From positions 1 through 64,000 of the forward strand of contig CAYJLE010000011.1 of the NCBI GenBank assembly GCA_964370985.1: a stretch of 64,000 nucleotides of DNA, read 5' to 3'. Shown piece by piece: positions 43,398-52,132 of the stretch. A program made the position numbers and the translations under genes. Positions within the stretch are counted from its first letter, which is position 1; each line of letters begins with the position of its first letter. This DNA comes from JAHDVS01 sp964370985. Its GTDB lineage: Bacteria; Actinomycetota; Thermoleophilia; Gaiellales; Gaiellaceae. The notes under the pieces were generated by a model, which made no database searches, had not been told where the DNA came from, and was given only the letters and a program-made list of their open reading frames with translations.

Positions 43398-44445
43398 GCT
43401 CGACATCCTCCGTGCCGCCGCACCGAAGGTGGCACCGCCTTCGTCAGCCTCTCGCGCTCATGCTCGATCTGCGCTCGCGCGCCGGATCGAGCGTTCCGAG
43501 CGCCGCCCCGCACTTGCCCCTCGCCGCGTCGCCGCGCTCGCCGGGCTCGCTGCAACGGCCGCCGCCGCGGTTGTGGTGTTCCTCTCCGTCGGGATCGGAG
43601 GGCCAGATGGCGCCTCCGCCGCGAGCGTGCTACGCGCGGCTGCCGCGACGGCGCTGGCCCAGCAACCGCTCGTCCTCAGTCCGAGCCAGTTCGTGTACAC
43701 CCGCTCCACCACCGCGTACCTCGCCACGGCCATTGACGGGTCGGATGGCTCGTATTCTGTCCTGCTTCCCAGCGAGCGAGAGACGTGGCTCGCCCGTGAT
43801 CGCCCAGGCTGGCTCTACGAGCACAGCGGCCGGCCGCGCTTCCTCAGCGATCAAGATCGCGCGGGCTGGGTCGCGGCCGGGCAGCCACGCCTCCCGGGTG
43901 GGAACGTCACGAGCATCGAGCTCTCGAATTCGGACGGCTCGACGCGACCGATGTTCTCTCTCGACCTCCCTGCCGACCCCGGCGCGCTGTGGGAGCGCCT
44001 CGAGGCGCAGGCCCGCGGCAAGGGCAGCGGGCTCTACGCACAGATGTTCCAGCTCGTGGGCGACGCGCTCCGGGAGACCTTCACGACGCCCGAGCAGCGC
44101 GCTGCGCTCTACGAGGTCGCCGCGCAGATCCCGGGCGTGGAGCTCGTCGGGTCGGTGACGGACCCTGCGGGACGACCCGGACTCGCGGTTGCTCGGGACG
44201 ACGCGGTGCAGCGAGTCCGCTACGAGCTCGTGTTCGACCCGCAGACGGCCGTGCTGCTCGCAGAGGTGCAGACCGTCCTCCCCGGCAATCCGTTCCACTA
44301 CCCGGACGGGACGGTGATCGGCGACGCCGTGTACCTCGAGAGCGCAGTCGTCGACACGGTCCGGATGCGACCTGACGGCTCGACGGTGAGCGGCGCGTGC
44401 TCGCACGGCGCCGTCCAAGAAGACGAGCCGGGCTGCCCCGGCTGA
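43390..44445 (+). CDS. CU044_5270-like membrane-anchored partner of the sigma factor
   Basis: A 351-residue protein with a cytoplasmic N-terminus of ~55 residues (SALARRIERSERRPALAPRR), one membrane helix (LAGLAATAAAAVVVFLSVGIG) and a large extracytoplasmic domain. The layout matches the CU044_5270 family found behind ECF sigma genes. I see no zinc anti-sigma motif, so a role as anti-sigma factor or envelope sensor is inferred from gene order and topology. GTG 43390 overlaps the sigma gene. Confidence 0.7.
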   Translation: MPELDILRAAAPKVAPPSSASRAHARSALARRIERSERRPALAPRRVAALAGLAATAAAAVVVFLSVGIGGPDGASAASVLRAAAATALAQQPLVLSPSQFVYTRSTTAYLATAIDGSDGSYSVLLPSERETWLARDRPGWLYEHSGRPRFLSDQDRAGWVAAGQPRLPGGNVTSIELSNSDGSTRPMFSLDLPADPGALWERLEAQARGKGSGLYAQMFQLVGDALRETFTTPEQRAALYEVAAQIPGVELVGSVTDPAGRPGLAVARDDAVQRVRYELVFDPQTAVLLAEVQTVLPGNPFHYPDGTVIGDAVYLESAVVDTVRMRPDGSTVSGACSHGAVQEDEPGCPG

Positions 44446-44496
44446 CAGTGCGCTGCCCGTACAGGCCTTACTGTCGCCGCGCGGCGCCAGGGAGGG

Positions 44497-46467
44497 CTAG
44501 GCCGGCGGAGCGGGCGGCTCGCCGGTCGTGGCCGGGGGCGGCTCCGTCTCTGCCGGCGGCTCGGTCTCCGGGGGCGGCTGCGTCTCGGCGGGCTGGGTCG
44601 CGCCGCCGCCCTGCGAGCCGCCGCCCTGCGAGTCGTCGTCCTTCGGCGGCTTCGGCTCCTTCGGCTCGGACTTCGTCCCGACGTGGACGAGCTTCGGCTC
44701 CGCCCGGTAGCTCGAGTACCAGACGGTGTCGTAGAGGACGCTGCCGTCTGCCGCGTAGACGATGCGGCGCACCGAGACGGAGCGGGCGGGCTCGCCCGGA
44801 TCCTCGACCCACTTCTCGCCGACCAGGCGGTCGGGCTCCTCGACCTTCTTGACCGGCGGCTTACCGGTCACCTCGAGCGGGGAGGTCTCGACGACGACCT
44901 CCCGGTCGACCGGCGTCCCGTACAGGTTGATCGTGAGCGACGAGGAGTCGACGAAGGCGCGCAACCAGAGCCAGTGGCCGGTGTCGTTCTTGAACACGAG
45001 ATCGGTGTCGGGGAAGTTGACGGTCGCATCCCGCCCGAGCGGGTAGTGGCTGATGTAGAGGGCGTGGTTCGTCCGCGCCTCGATCGAGAGACCCGCCTCG
45101 AACGCCGCGTTGAAGACCGTCGTGGAGACCTGGCAGACGCCGCCGCCGAGCCCGGTCTGGAGCTCGCCGTTGATGATCACGGGCGCCTCCAGGAACCCCT
45201 TGTCGGCGTTGCGCTCACCGGTCGTCTCGTTGAACGAGAACAGCGCGCCGGGCGGGATCAGGTGGTCGTCGATCAGCTTCGAGACGAGCTGGACGTTGTG
45301 GATCCGGTTCGGATCTCCCCCGTACGTCGTCGTGTACGAGCCGACGACGCCGACGATTCCCATCGCCTTCGCCTCCTCGGTCGTCCGCTTCGGCTGGGCG
45401 GTCTCGACCGCGAGCGGCGCGGTGCGATCCCCTGGCGGCGCGACGAGCGCGGCGGCGAGCAGCGCTGTCCTGGTGGCGTCGATGTCGAGCGTGCGCCCCT
45501 CGCGGGCCGCCACGACCCTGGGCCGACCGCCTCCCGTGAGCGTGAAGCCGGCGTCGAGAGGAGGCCGGTCGATCGCCTTCGCGAGGCCGGAGAGGTAGCG
45601 CTCCGCCGCCTCGCCGCCGATCGCGAGCTCCTTGGAGCCGCCGCTCGGCAGGAGCAGCAGTTTCGACAGCTTGGCGGGACCGATCGAGAGCCGGGTCTTG
45701 CCGTGGGCGAGCGCGACCGGCGCCGACAGCACCGTCCGTACCTGCGCCGCCACGGGCTGGAGGGCGGCCGCGGTGACCTCGGGCTCCGCGACCGCGACCG
45801 GAAGCGCAACGGAGCCGGTGCGCTCGAGAGCGGCCAGCGCGGCCACGATCACGGCGGCGGCCCGGTCGCGGTCGAGCCGGCGCCCGGTTTGGGCGGGGCT
45901 CACCACGGGCTCGAGCCCGTCGAGCGTGATCGCCGCCTCGGCCGCCTTCAGGTCGATCGCCTTCGCCAGCCGGCGCACCCGCTGCTCGACCGTCGCCGCG
46001 TCGGCCACCCCGGACGGCTCGACGTTCGCCCCACCGACACGCAGGCCGAGCCGCTTGAAGCCCCGGAACAGGATGAAGCCGTCGCCCCGCTCGAGCGCCT
46101 GCTCGACGGCAGCGTCCCAATCCGCGGCCACGCCGAGCTGGGCGGCCGTCAGGAGGAAGCGCTGCTCGCCACCCGTGAACACGACGGGCTGTGCCGCGAG
46201 AGCGGCGGCCCTGCGCTCGAGCGTGCGCGTCGCCTCCTCGGCGGTCATGCCGCCGACGTCGACGCCCGCGACCGACACGCCGGCCGCGATCCGGTCGGAC
46301 GACCCCGCGAAGCCGACACCGGTGCCGAGCGCGGCAACGACCGCGGCGGCGGCAACTCCGATCAGCGCGCGCCGGCGCAGGCGCGCGCGCCGTAGCCGCT
46401 GGTGCCGGCGCTCCTCGTAGAAGGCCCCGTCACGGCGGGCCGGCGTGACCCCGACGTCTGCCCGCAT
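44497..46467 (-). CDS. VanW family protein with peptidoglycan-binding-like repeats
   Basis: A 656-residue protein with a cytoplasmic N-terminus, one membrane anchor (ALIGVAAAAVVAALGTGVGFA), then two or three PG_binding_4-type domains (GMTAEEATRTLERRAA). The VanW domain follows (FSFNETTGERN, GGGVCQVSTTVFNAAFEAGL), then a Pro/Glu-rich tail. VanW-domain proteins sit at the cell wall; their reaction is not established. ATG 46467 has TAGACT 9 nt upstream. It converges on the CU044_5270-like gene with a 51-nt spacer that holds a CGCCGCGCGGCG palindrome. Confidence 0.85.
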   Translation of the reverse strand: MRADVGVTPARRDGAFYEERRHQRLRRARLRRRALIGVAAAAVVAALGTGVGFAGSSDRIAAGVSVAGVDVGGMTAEEATRTLERRAAALAAQPVVFTGGEQRFLLTAAQLGVAADWDAAVEQALERGDGFILFRGFKRLGLRVGGANVEPSGVADAATVEQRVRRLAKAIDLKAAEAAITLDGLEPVVSPAQTGRRLDRDRAAAVIVAALAALERTGSVALPVAVAEPEVTAAALQPVAAQVRTVLSAPVALAHGKTRLSIGPAKLSKLLLLPSGGSKELAIGGEAAERYLSGLAKAIDRPPLDAGFTLTGGGRPRVVAAREGRTLDIDATRTALLAAALVAPPGDRTAPLAVETAQPKRTTEEAKAMGIVGVVGSYTTTYGGDPNRIHNVQLVSKLIDDHLIPPGALFSFNETTGERNADKGFLEAPVIINGELQTGLGGGVCQVSTTVFNAAFEAGLSIEARTNHALYISHYPLGRDATVNFPDTDLVFKNDTGHWLWLRAFVDSSSLTINLYGTPVDREVVVETSPLEVTGKPPVKKVEEPDRLVGEKWVEDPGEPARSVSVRRIVYAADGSVLYDTVWYSSYRAEPKLVHVGTKSEPKEPKPPKDDDSQGGGSQGGGATQPAETQPPPETEPPAETEPPPATTGEPPAPPA

Positions 46468-46533
46468 CCTGATCTGAGTCTAGCAATGGCGTCGCGGCCC
46501 GCTTTCCCGAGCGCCGCGTACACTTCGGACGCC

Positions 46534-47073
46534 GTGGCCTCCTCCCTCGCCGGGCGCTTCGGATGCCGGTTCCTTCGCGGCCGGCTCGCGCTCGTGGCGC
46601 TGCTGGCGCTCGCTCTCGCGAGCCCCGCAGCCGCGTCGGCGGCGCTGCCCGACCCGGGCCGGCTCGTCGCCGGGCAGAGCCTCGGCGGCGTGCGGCTGGG
46701 CATGACGAAGGCCGAGGTCCGGAAGGCGTGGGGCAAGGTGTTCGGCCGCTGCCGCAGCTGTCAGCGCGAGACGTGGTACTTCACGTACCGGCCGTTCGAG
46801 CCTCAGGGCGCGGGTGTCGTCTTCTCCGGCCGCGTTGTCGCACAGGCGTTCACGCTGTGGCAGCCGGAGGGGTGGCGCGACGACGCGGGGCTGTCGCTCG
46901 GGGTGGCGGAGAGCGAGCTGACGCGCCTGCGCGGCTCCCTGCCGCGGCGCGAGTGCTCCGGCTACACGGCGCTCGTCCTGCGCGGGCAGCGGGCGGACAG
47001 CGTCTTCTACCTCGACGGCGGGAAGCTGTGGGGTTTCGGGCTCACACGGCCGGGCTCGTCTCCGTGCGCGTAG
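46534..47073 (+). CDS. Small secreted protein, function unknown
   Basis: A 179-residue exported protein. The signal peptide runs to ASPAAASAALP. The mature part starts SLGGVRLGMTKAEVRKAWG, the pattern of SmpA/OmlA-like or lipoprotein-like domains that begin with a 'G-hhh-GMT' turn, and contains two CxxC/Cys sites. GTG 46534 was chosen to give a complete signal peptide; TACACT is 9 nt upstream. Its 3' end overlaps the convergent MFS gene by 32 nt. Confidence 0.6.
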   Translation: MASSLAGRFGCRFLRGRLALVALLALALASPAAASAALPDPGRLVAGQSLGGVRLGMTKAEVRKAWGKVFGRCRSCQRETWYFTYRPFEPQGAGVVFSGRVVAQAFTLWQPEGWRDDAGLSLGVAESELTRLRGSLPRRECSGYTALVLRGQRADSVFYLDGGKLWGFGLTRPGSSPCA

Positions 47074-48352
47074 CGCTCTTCGCCTCCGCCTCGATGAGCA
47101 GCAACACGATCGGGACGACGAGGAGCACGGGGATCCCGACGGCGGGCCACATCGCCGCGTAGCCGTCGGTGGAGCGCAGGAGCGGGTGGAAGATGTCGAT
47201 CACCGCTCCGACGGCGAGCGGGCCGAGCAGGAGGCCGATGCCCTTGGTCATGATCGCGAGACCCGAGATGGCCCCCCGCTCCCGCGCCGGCATCAGCTTG
47301 AACAGGAGCCCCCAGGAGAGGGTCATCACCATGCCCCCGGCGATCGCGACGGGCGCGATCAGCGGGTAGTACCACCAGTGCCACTGCCGTGCGAGCACCG
47401 ACAGGGTGAGGCCGAGCCCGTACACGATCGACGCGCCGAGGATCACGCGGGCGATCCCGAACTTGTCCCCGAGGCGTCCGGAGGCGAACGCGGCGAGGAC
47501 GTAGCCGATCGCGACGACGGAGAGCACCGCGGACGACACGTACAGAGGCTGGCCGAGACCGTCGATGATGTAGAGCACGACGAACGTCCGCATGCCCGCG
47601 AACGTGGCCTCCCAGGCCGTGTTGCAGATGAGGAACAGTCGTACCTCGCGCTCCTGGCGCACGATTCGCCACGGCGACGCGAGGTGCGAGCGGAAGCTCC
47701 GGTGGTCGCGGCCGCCCGGGGTGTCCTCCCGGGTGAGCGCAATCACGAGCGAGCAGGCGACAGCTGTCACACCCGCCGCGAGGACGAACGGGAACGGCTC
47801 CCAGACGCCCAGCAGGACGCCGCCCCCGACGAGCGCGGCGCCGAGAGCGACGCCCCGCATCACGTGCTGCGCCCCCTGCGCCCGCCCGAACACCGGCGCG
47901 GGCAGGAGGTCGGGGTAGAGGCCACGATAGGGCGGCTCGTAGATGTAGTAGGCGAAGAAGAACGCGAACAGGGCGAACGCGGTCGCGGCCAGGTTCGGCA
48001 TGAACGCGACCATCGCGAGCGCGAGCGTCATCGGTGCGATCGCGAACGCGAGGTACGGCCGGCGACGGCCGAACGGCGTCCGGGTCGCGTCGGACAGGGG
48101 CCCGACGACCAGCGGCAGGAAGATCGCGAACACGCCCTCCGCCGCCAGGACCATCCCGATCAGGGTGGCCGAGGATGTGAACTGCCCGAGAACCGGCGGC
48201 AGGTACGCGGCGACCGTCGTGATCGACCACGCGAGCCCGAGCGCGCCGACTCCGAGCACCCAGATGCGGCGTGTGACCTCGGCAGCGCCGGCGGTCTCGC
48301 CGGAGACGCCCGCGGCGGCAACGGCACGATTGACAATCCCCCTCACGGGCAC
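47042..48352 (-). CDS. Major facilitator superfamily transporter
   Basis: A 436-residue protein with twelve probable membrane helices. The loop PLSDATRTPFGRRRPYLAFA between helices 2 and 3 is the sugar:cation symporter/SLC45-like variant of the MFS signature. The substrate may be a sugar or oligosaccharide (inference). GTG at 48352 has TACACT exactly 6 nt upstream, which trims 45 residues of unlikely N-terminal extension. Confidence 0.85.
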   Translation of the reverse strand: MPVRGIVNRAVAAAGVSGETAGAAEVTRRIWVLGVGALGLAWSITTVAAYLPPVLGQFTSSATLIGMVLAAEGVFAIFLPLVVGPLSDATRTPFGRRRPYLAFAIAPMTLALAMVAFMPNLAATAFALFAFFFAYYIYEPPYRGLYPDLLPAPVFGRAQGAQHVMRGVALGAALVGGGVLLGVWEPFPFVLAAGVTAVACSLVIALTREDTPGGRDHRSFRSHLASPWRIVRQEREVRLFLICNTAWEATFAGMRTFVVLYIIDGLGQPLYVSSAVLSVVAIGYVLAAFASGRLGDKFGIARVILGASIVYGLGLTLSVLARQWHWWYYPLIAPVAIAGGMVMTLSWGLLFKLMPARERGAISGLAIMTKGIGLLLGPLAVGAVIDIFHPLLRSTDGYAAMWPAVGIPVLLVVPIVLLLIEAEAKSATRTETSPAV

Positions 48353-48358
48353 CGGGCG

Positions 48359-48364
48359 AGTGTA
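48359..48364 (-). promoter_or_regulatory. Leaderless -10 box for the MFS gene
   Basis: TACACT on the minus strand, 6 nt before the GTG at 48352. Confidence 0.55.
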
Positions 48365-48389
48365 GCCCCCGGTCCGGCCGGGGGTTCGC

Positions 48390-49073
48390 TCAGACGCCCA
48401 GCCCGAGCGCGGCGGGGAGAGCGTAGAGGTCGCGCAGCGTGCACGGTCCGTCCGGATGGCGGCCCTCCCGGTCGAGCAGGAAGGCACGCATCCCGATCGA
48501 GTGGGCTCCCGCGACGTCGTCGGCGAGGGAGTCCCCCACCATCACGGCCTCCTGCGGCTCCACGCCGAGCAGGAGCAGCGCCGCCCGGAAGATGCTCGGG
48601 TCGGGCTTGACCTTGCCGTGCGTACCCGAGCTGACGACCGCGTCGACGTCGAGCGAGAACGTGTCGACGAAGCGGTCGAGGTCGCGGCTCGTGTTCGAGA
48701 CGAGGCCGATCGCGAGCCCCTGCCGGCGCAGCTCGCGCAGCACCGGAGGCGCGTCTTCGTACAGCTCGAAGTTGGTCGACTGCTCCCAGGCGCGGACGAT
48801 CTCGATCGCCAGCGCGCTGACGGTGTCGCCCCGGCCGCCCATCCCCCGGATGATGTCCTCGGTGAAGCGGATCCAGATTGCCTCGTCGTGCTCGAGCTCG
48901 GAGTGGTGCGCGAGGTCGTCGATCGCCGCGGTCCGCGCCGGCTCGTACAGGTCGGGGTCGAGGGCGAGCCCGTGCCGCCCGCCCGCCCGCTGGTAGCCGT
49001 CGGGGCCGAGCAGGGGTCCAGGTTTCGCGAGCGTGAAGTCGACGTCGAAGAGAACGGCACGCAGGCCGCTCAC
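48390..49073 (-). CDS. HAD family hydrolase
   Basis: A 227-residue haloacid dehalogenase-type phosphatase. Motif I is LFDVDFTLAKPG, motif II LVSNTSRD, motif III K in KVKPDPSIF, and motif IV VMVGDSLADD. Substrate unknown. Its GTG overlaps the nitrilase stop (GTGA), so the two are coupled and may belong to one pathway. Confidence 0.88.
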   Translation of the reverse strand: MSGLRAVLFDVDFTLAKPGPLLGPDGYQRAGGRHGLALDPDLYEPARTAAIDDLAHHSELEHDEAIWIRFTEDIIRGMGGRGDTVSALAIEIVRAWEQSTNFELYEDAPPVLRELRRQGLAIGLVSNTSRDLDRFVDTFSLDVDAVVSSGTHGKVKPDPSIFRAALLLLGVEPQEAVMVGDSLADDVAGAHSIGMRAFLLDREGRHPDGPCTLRDLYALPAALGLGV

Positions 49074-49918
49074 GCCGTGCGCTGGCCGACCGTCGACCAG
49101 CGGTAGGCGGAGGGGCGGCGGTTCGCGAGCGACGGAACCTCCTCCCGGACTCGCCGCAGGCGCTCGCGGTCGAGCTCCGCCGTGATCACCGTGTCCTCGT
49201 CCGGCGCAACCGCGAGCACGACCCCCCACGGGTCGACGATCATCGAGCGTCCGTAGCTCGCCCTCCCGGGCTCGTGCGTCCCCCACTGGTTCGCGGCGGC
49301 CACGTAGAGCTGGTTCTCGACCGCGCGAGCGCGCACGAGCAGCTCCCAGTGGTCCTTGCCGGTGAAGAGCGTGAACGCGGCGGGGGCGGTGATCAGCTCC
49401 GCTCCGTCCAGGGCGAGGATCCGGTACAGCTCCGGGAAGCGCAGGTCGTAGCAGATCGTCAGCCCGACGTGCCAGCCCTCGACCTCGCAGGCGACGATCT
49501 CGTCACCGGGCTCCTGGGTCTCCGACTCGCGGTAGACCAGGCCGGCGACGTCGACGTCGAACATGTGGATCTTCCGGTAGACCGCGGCCAGCTGACCGTC
49601 GGGGTCGTAGACGGCGCAGGTGTTCGAGAGCCGTTCGCGGCCGTCGCGCTGCTCGGTCACGGAACCGCCGATCACCGTGACGCCGTGTCGCTTCGCCCAC
49701 TCGCTCATCGCCGCGAAGCTCTCGCCCCCCTCGAGGGGCTCGGCGGCGGCGCGGATCACGTCGGGCGGGCCCCAGGCGTTCCAGACCTCCGGCAGCACCA
49801 CGAGGTCCGCGCCCGTGGAGGCGGCGCGGGCGACGAGGCGCTCCGCGAGCGCGAGGTTGTCGGCCTTGACACCCCGGGCGTTGAGCTGTACGCACGCGAC
49901 GCGGAGAAGGTCGGCCAT
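49070..49918 (-). CDS. Carbon-nitrogen hydrolase (nitrilase superfamily)
   Basis: A 282-residue enzyme with the Glu-Lys-Cys triad visible in LVVLPEVWNAWG (Glu), AVYRKIHMFD (Lys) and GLTICYDLRFPEL (Cys). The pattern is that of omega-amidase/Nit2-like amidases. ATG 49918 is fixed by TATCCT 6 nt upstream; a longer reading to 49969 adds an Arg/Pro-rich tail. Confidence 0.9.
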   Translation of the reverse strand: MADLLRVACVQLNARGVKADNLALAERLVARAASTGADLVVLPEVWNAWGPPDVIRAAAEPLEGGESFAAMSEWAKRHGVTVIGGSVTEQRDGRERLSNTCAVYDPDGQLAAVYRKIHMFDVDVAGLVYRESETQEPGDEIVACEVEGWHVGLTICYDLRFPELYRILALDGAELITAPAAFTLFTGKDHWELLVRARAVENQLYVAAANQWGTHEPGRASYGRSMIVDPWGVVLAVAPDEDTVITAELDRERLRRVREEVPSLANRRPSAYRWSTVGQRTA

Positions 49919-49924
49919 CCCGTG

Positions 49925-49930
49925 AGGATA
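49925..49930 (-). promoter_or_regulatory. Leaderless -10 box for the nitrilase
   Basis: TATCCT on the minus strand, 6 nt before the ATG at 49918. Confidence 0.55.
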
Positions 49931-49995
49931 GCGACCTGCACGCGGGTAGGGTGGGCGGCGGGACGGCACGCGCCGGTCCCGTCTCCCGTGCCCAG

Positions 49996-50069
49996 TCGGG
50001 GTGCCCGGATTCGAACCGGGGACCTCGCCGACCCGAACGGCGCGCGCTACCAGGCTGCGCTACACCCCG
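49996..50069 (-). tRNA. tRNA-Pro (anticodon CGG)
   Basis: A complete cloverleaf on the minus strand. The acceptor stem CGGGGTG pairs with CACCCCG, the D-arm is GCGC-AGCCTGGTA-GCGC, and the anticodon stem CGCCG/CGGCG holds loop TTCGGGT with anticodon CGG. The T-arm CCCGG-TTCGAAT-CCGGG follows, then discriminator A at 49996. CCA is not encoded. It lies alone between the nitrilase and Nif3 genes. Confidence 0.95.
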
Positions 50070-50095
50070 AACGGGAGAAGGGTACCGGAACGCGG

Positions 50096-50101
50096 TATCG
50101 T
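50096..50101 (+). promoter_or_regulatory. Leaderless -10 box for the Nif3-like gene
   Basis: TATCGT ends 6 nt before the GTG at 50108. Confidence 0.55.
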
Positions 50102-50107
50102 CGGGGT

Positions 50108-50851
50108 GTGGCATCTCGCGAGGAGCTGATCGAGTTCGCCAGCGGGTACCTGGATCTCGAGGCCTACCCTGACCACGGGCCGATGGGTCTCCAGGTCGTC
50201 GGCGCGGATCGGGTGTCGAAGATCGCCTGCGGCGTCTCCGCGTCGCTCGAGCTGTTCACCCGTGCGGCGGCGTGCGGAGCGCAGCTCCTCGTCGTGCATC
50301 ACGGCCTGTTCTGGGATCGCGACCCGCGTGTCGTCGACCGCACGCTGAGAGCCCGGCTCGAGGCCCTGTTCGCCGCCGACATCTCGCTCGCCGCCTTTCA
50401 CCTCGCCCTCGACGCGCACCCCGGGATCGGCAACAACGCACTCCTCGCCCGCGAGCTAGGGGTCGCGCCCGAGCGGAGGTTCGCGGGCGTCGGGTTCGGC
50501 GGGCCGCTCGAGTCTCCGTGCACGATCGAGGAGCTCGCGGCACGCGTCGAGGAACGCCTCGGCCGGCCGCCGCTCGTCTTCCCTTCGGGGCCCGAGACGG
50601 TTCGGCGGGTCGCGATCTGCTCTGGTGCCGCCGCCCGCTATCTGGCCGACGCCGCCGGGGAGGGCTACGACTGCTACGTGACGGGGGAGCCTGCGGAGCC
50701 GGCGCTGATGGCAGCGCGGGAGACGGGGATCCACTTCGTCGCCGCCGGTCACTACGCGACCGAGACGCTCGGAGTGCGGGCGCTCGCGCGGCTCCTGGCG
50801 GAGCGGTTCGACCTCGAATGGGAGTTCGTGGAGCTGCCGAACCCCGTGTGA
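50108..50851 (+). CDS. Nif3-like dinuclear metal centre protein
   Basis: A 247-residue Nif3/YbgI-family protein. Metal-site motifs are LLVVHHGLFWD, FHLALDAHPGIGNN and the C-terminal AAGHYATETLGV. The family is nearly universal. It is often labelled GTP cyclohydrolase I type 2, but the function is not settled. Since folE is absent from the folate cluster here, that old label should not be used to fill the gap. The GTG start is supported by TATCGT 6 nt upstream. Confidence 0.88.
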   Translation: MASREELIEFASGYLDLEAYPDHGPMGLQVVGADRVSKIACGVSASLELFTRAAACGAQLLVVHHGLFWDRDPRVVDRTLRARLEALFAADISLAAFHLALDAHPGIGNNALLARELGVAPERRFAGVGFGGPLESPCTIEELAARVEERLGRPPLVFPSGPETVRRVAICSGAAARYLADAAGEGYDCYVTGEPAEPALMAARETGIHFVAAGHYATETLGVRALARLLAERFDLEWEFVELPNPV

Positions 50852-50887
50852 CCGAACCGCAGCGTTGCCCCCGGCGCGACGAGGCTT

Positions 50888-50988
50888 TATCCTTATGTCA
50901 TGACTCGCAGGACGGAGCGGCCCGCCCGATGAGCGCGGCCGCCGTACGGATTCGGGGGAATCGGCCCGCCGGTTGCAGTGACGGCGGG
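50888..50988 (+). promoter_or_regulatory. Leader region with a possible 10-codon leaderless ORF and a hairpin
   Basis: TATCCT (50888-50893) is followed after 6 nt by ATG at 50900, the same geometry as real genes here. The ORF is only ten codons (MTRRTERPAR) and ends in TGA at 50930-50932, overlapping another ATG. Downstream, CCCGCCG (50965-50971) pairs with CGGCGGG (50982-50988). A GGAG site then precedes the helix-turn-helix gene. A leader peptide with structured mRNA is possible. Confidence 0.35.
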
Positions 50989-51022
50989 CTTCGTCGTCTC
51001 AGGGGACCGAAAGGAGCACGCG

Positions 51023-51193
51023 ATGGCCAATCACCTCACGCCCGAGGAGCTCTCGAAGGAGCTCGGCATCGACCGGCAGGAGGTGATCCGGCTCTGCATC
51101 GAGGAGTCGATCCCGATCTATCACGGCAAGATCGACAAGACGCTGTTCCAGGCGCACCTCGCGGCAACCCGCGCCGGCGAGGCCGCGGCCTGA
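51023..51193 (+). CDS. Small helix-turn-helix (excisionase-like) protein
   Basis: A 56-residue protein beginning MANHLTPEELSKELGIDRQ, followed by EVIRLCIEESIPIYHGKIDK. This is a minimal winged-helix/MerR-excisionase-like DNA-binding unit. Short proteins of this shape are conserved in actinobacteria but their role is unknown to me. ATG 51023 has GGAG 7 nt upstream. It converges on the ku gene with a 13-nt gap. Confidence 0.6.
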   Translation: MANHLTPEELSKELGIDRQEVIRLCIEESIPIYHGKIDKTLFQAHLAATRAGEAAA

Positions 51194-51206
51194 GCCGCCG
51201 GGCAGC

Positions 51207-52028
51207 CTAGCGGGGCGCCCGCGACGAGCGACGCGGGCGGGCGGGCTCTCCGGCAGGCTTCGCCGCCGCCAGCGACTGGCGCAGTGCCTCCATCAGGTCG
51301 AGAAGCGGAGCTTCCGGCTCGGGCTCGGGCCAGGTGATCTCCTGCCCCGCCGCCTTCGCCTCGAGCATGGCCCGCAACTGCGCCCGGTGCTCGTTCCGGT
51401 AGTCCGCCGGGTCGAAGACGCCGGTGAGGCTCGCAACGAGCTGGTGGGCCATCTCGAGCTCCGCGCCGGTCACCTCGACCTCGGCGACGGCTTCGGCGAT
51501 CTCGGCACGCGAGCGGACGTCCTCCGCGTAGTAGAGGGTCTCGAGCACGAGCGCGTCGTCGAGGGCCCGCACCAGGCACAGGTTCTCCTTGCCCCACAGC
51601 ACGAACGTGCCGACGGCCGCCATCCCCTCCTCGCGGAGCGCCCGGGTGAGCAGCACGTAGGGGCGACGCGCGACCGGGTCGGCGGCGGGGGCGAGGTAGT
51701 AGGCACGATCGAAGTAGAGCGGGTCGACGTCGGCGAGCGGGACGAAGCGCAGGAGCCGGATCGAGCGCGCCCGGGCAAGCTCGATCGCCTCGAGGTCGGA
51801 CTCCTCGATCGGGACGAACGTTCCCTTCGCGACCTCCCAGCCCTTGACGAGCTCGTCTGCCTCGACGTCGCGCTCGTGCAGCGGGCAGTAGCGCTTCTGC
51901 CTGATCGGCGTGCCGCACTCGCGGTGGAGCGTGCGGAAGCTGACGTCCTGGCGCTGCTGGGCCACGGCGAGGCCGACCGGGATAGTCACGAGGCCGAAGC
52001 TGAGCGATCCGTTCCAGATAGTGCGCAT
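51207..52028 (-). CDS. ku: Ku homologue for non-homologous end joining
   Basis: A 273-residue bacterial Ku with the diagnostic opening MRTIWNGSLSFGLVTIPV and HRECGTPIRQKRYCP (Cys-containing loop), then the beta-barrel ring. The C-terminal tail (SLAAAKPAGEPARPRRSSRAPR) is basic. It binds DNA ends and recruits LigD, which is not in this window. No leaderless box or Shine-Dalgarno is clear at the ATG. Confidence 0.95.
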   Translation of the reverse strand: MRTIWNGSLSFGLVTIPVGLAVAQQRQDVSFRTLHRECGTPIRQKRYCPLHERDVEADELVKGWEVAKGTFVPIEESDLEAIELARARSIRLLRFVPLADVDPLYFDRAYYLAPAADPVARRPYVLLTRALREEGMAAVGTFVLWGKENLCLVRALDDALVLETLYYAEDVRSRAEIAEAVAEVEVTGAELEMAHQLVASLTGVFDPADYRNEHRAQLRAMLEAKAAGQEITWPEPEPEAPLLDLMEALRQSLAAAKPAGEPARPRRSSRAPR

Positions 52029-52120
52029 CTCGGTGAGCCGGGTCCGGCCGGCCCCGTTCAGGGTACCGACCCGGACAGGTTCCGCGGCGGCTCCCGCTTC
52101 CCTCCGTGTCGCCGCCGCGA

Positions 52121-52126
52121 TAGCGT
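52121..52126 (+). promoter_or_regulatory. Leaderless -10 box for the acyl-CoA synthetase
   Basis: TAGCGT ends 6 nt before the GTG at 52133. Confidence 0.5.
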
Positions 52127-52132
52127 CTCGCC

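Noticed and set aside
50108..50851. GTP cyclohydrolase I type 2 as the missing folate enzyme
   Set aside because: The protein is Nif3-like. That label is historical and its activity is not established, so I did not assign folE.
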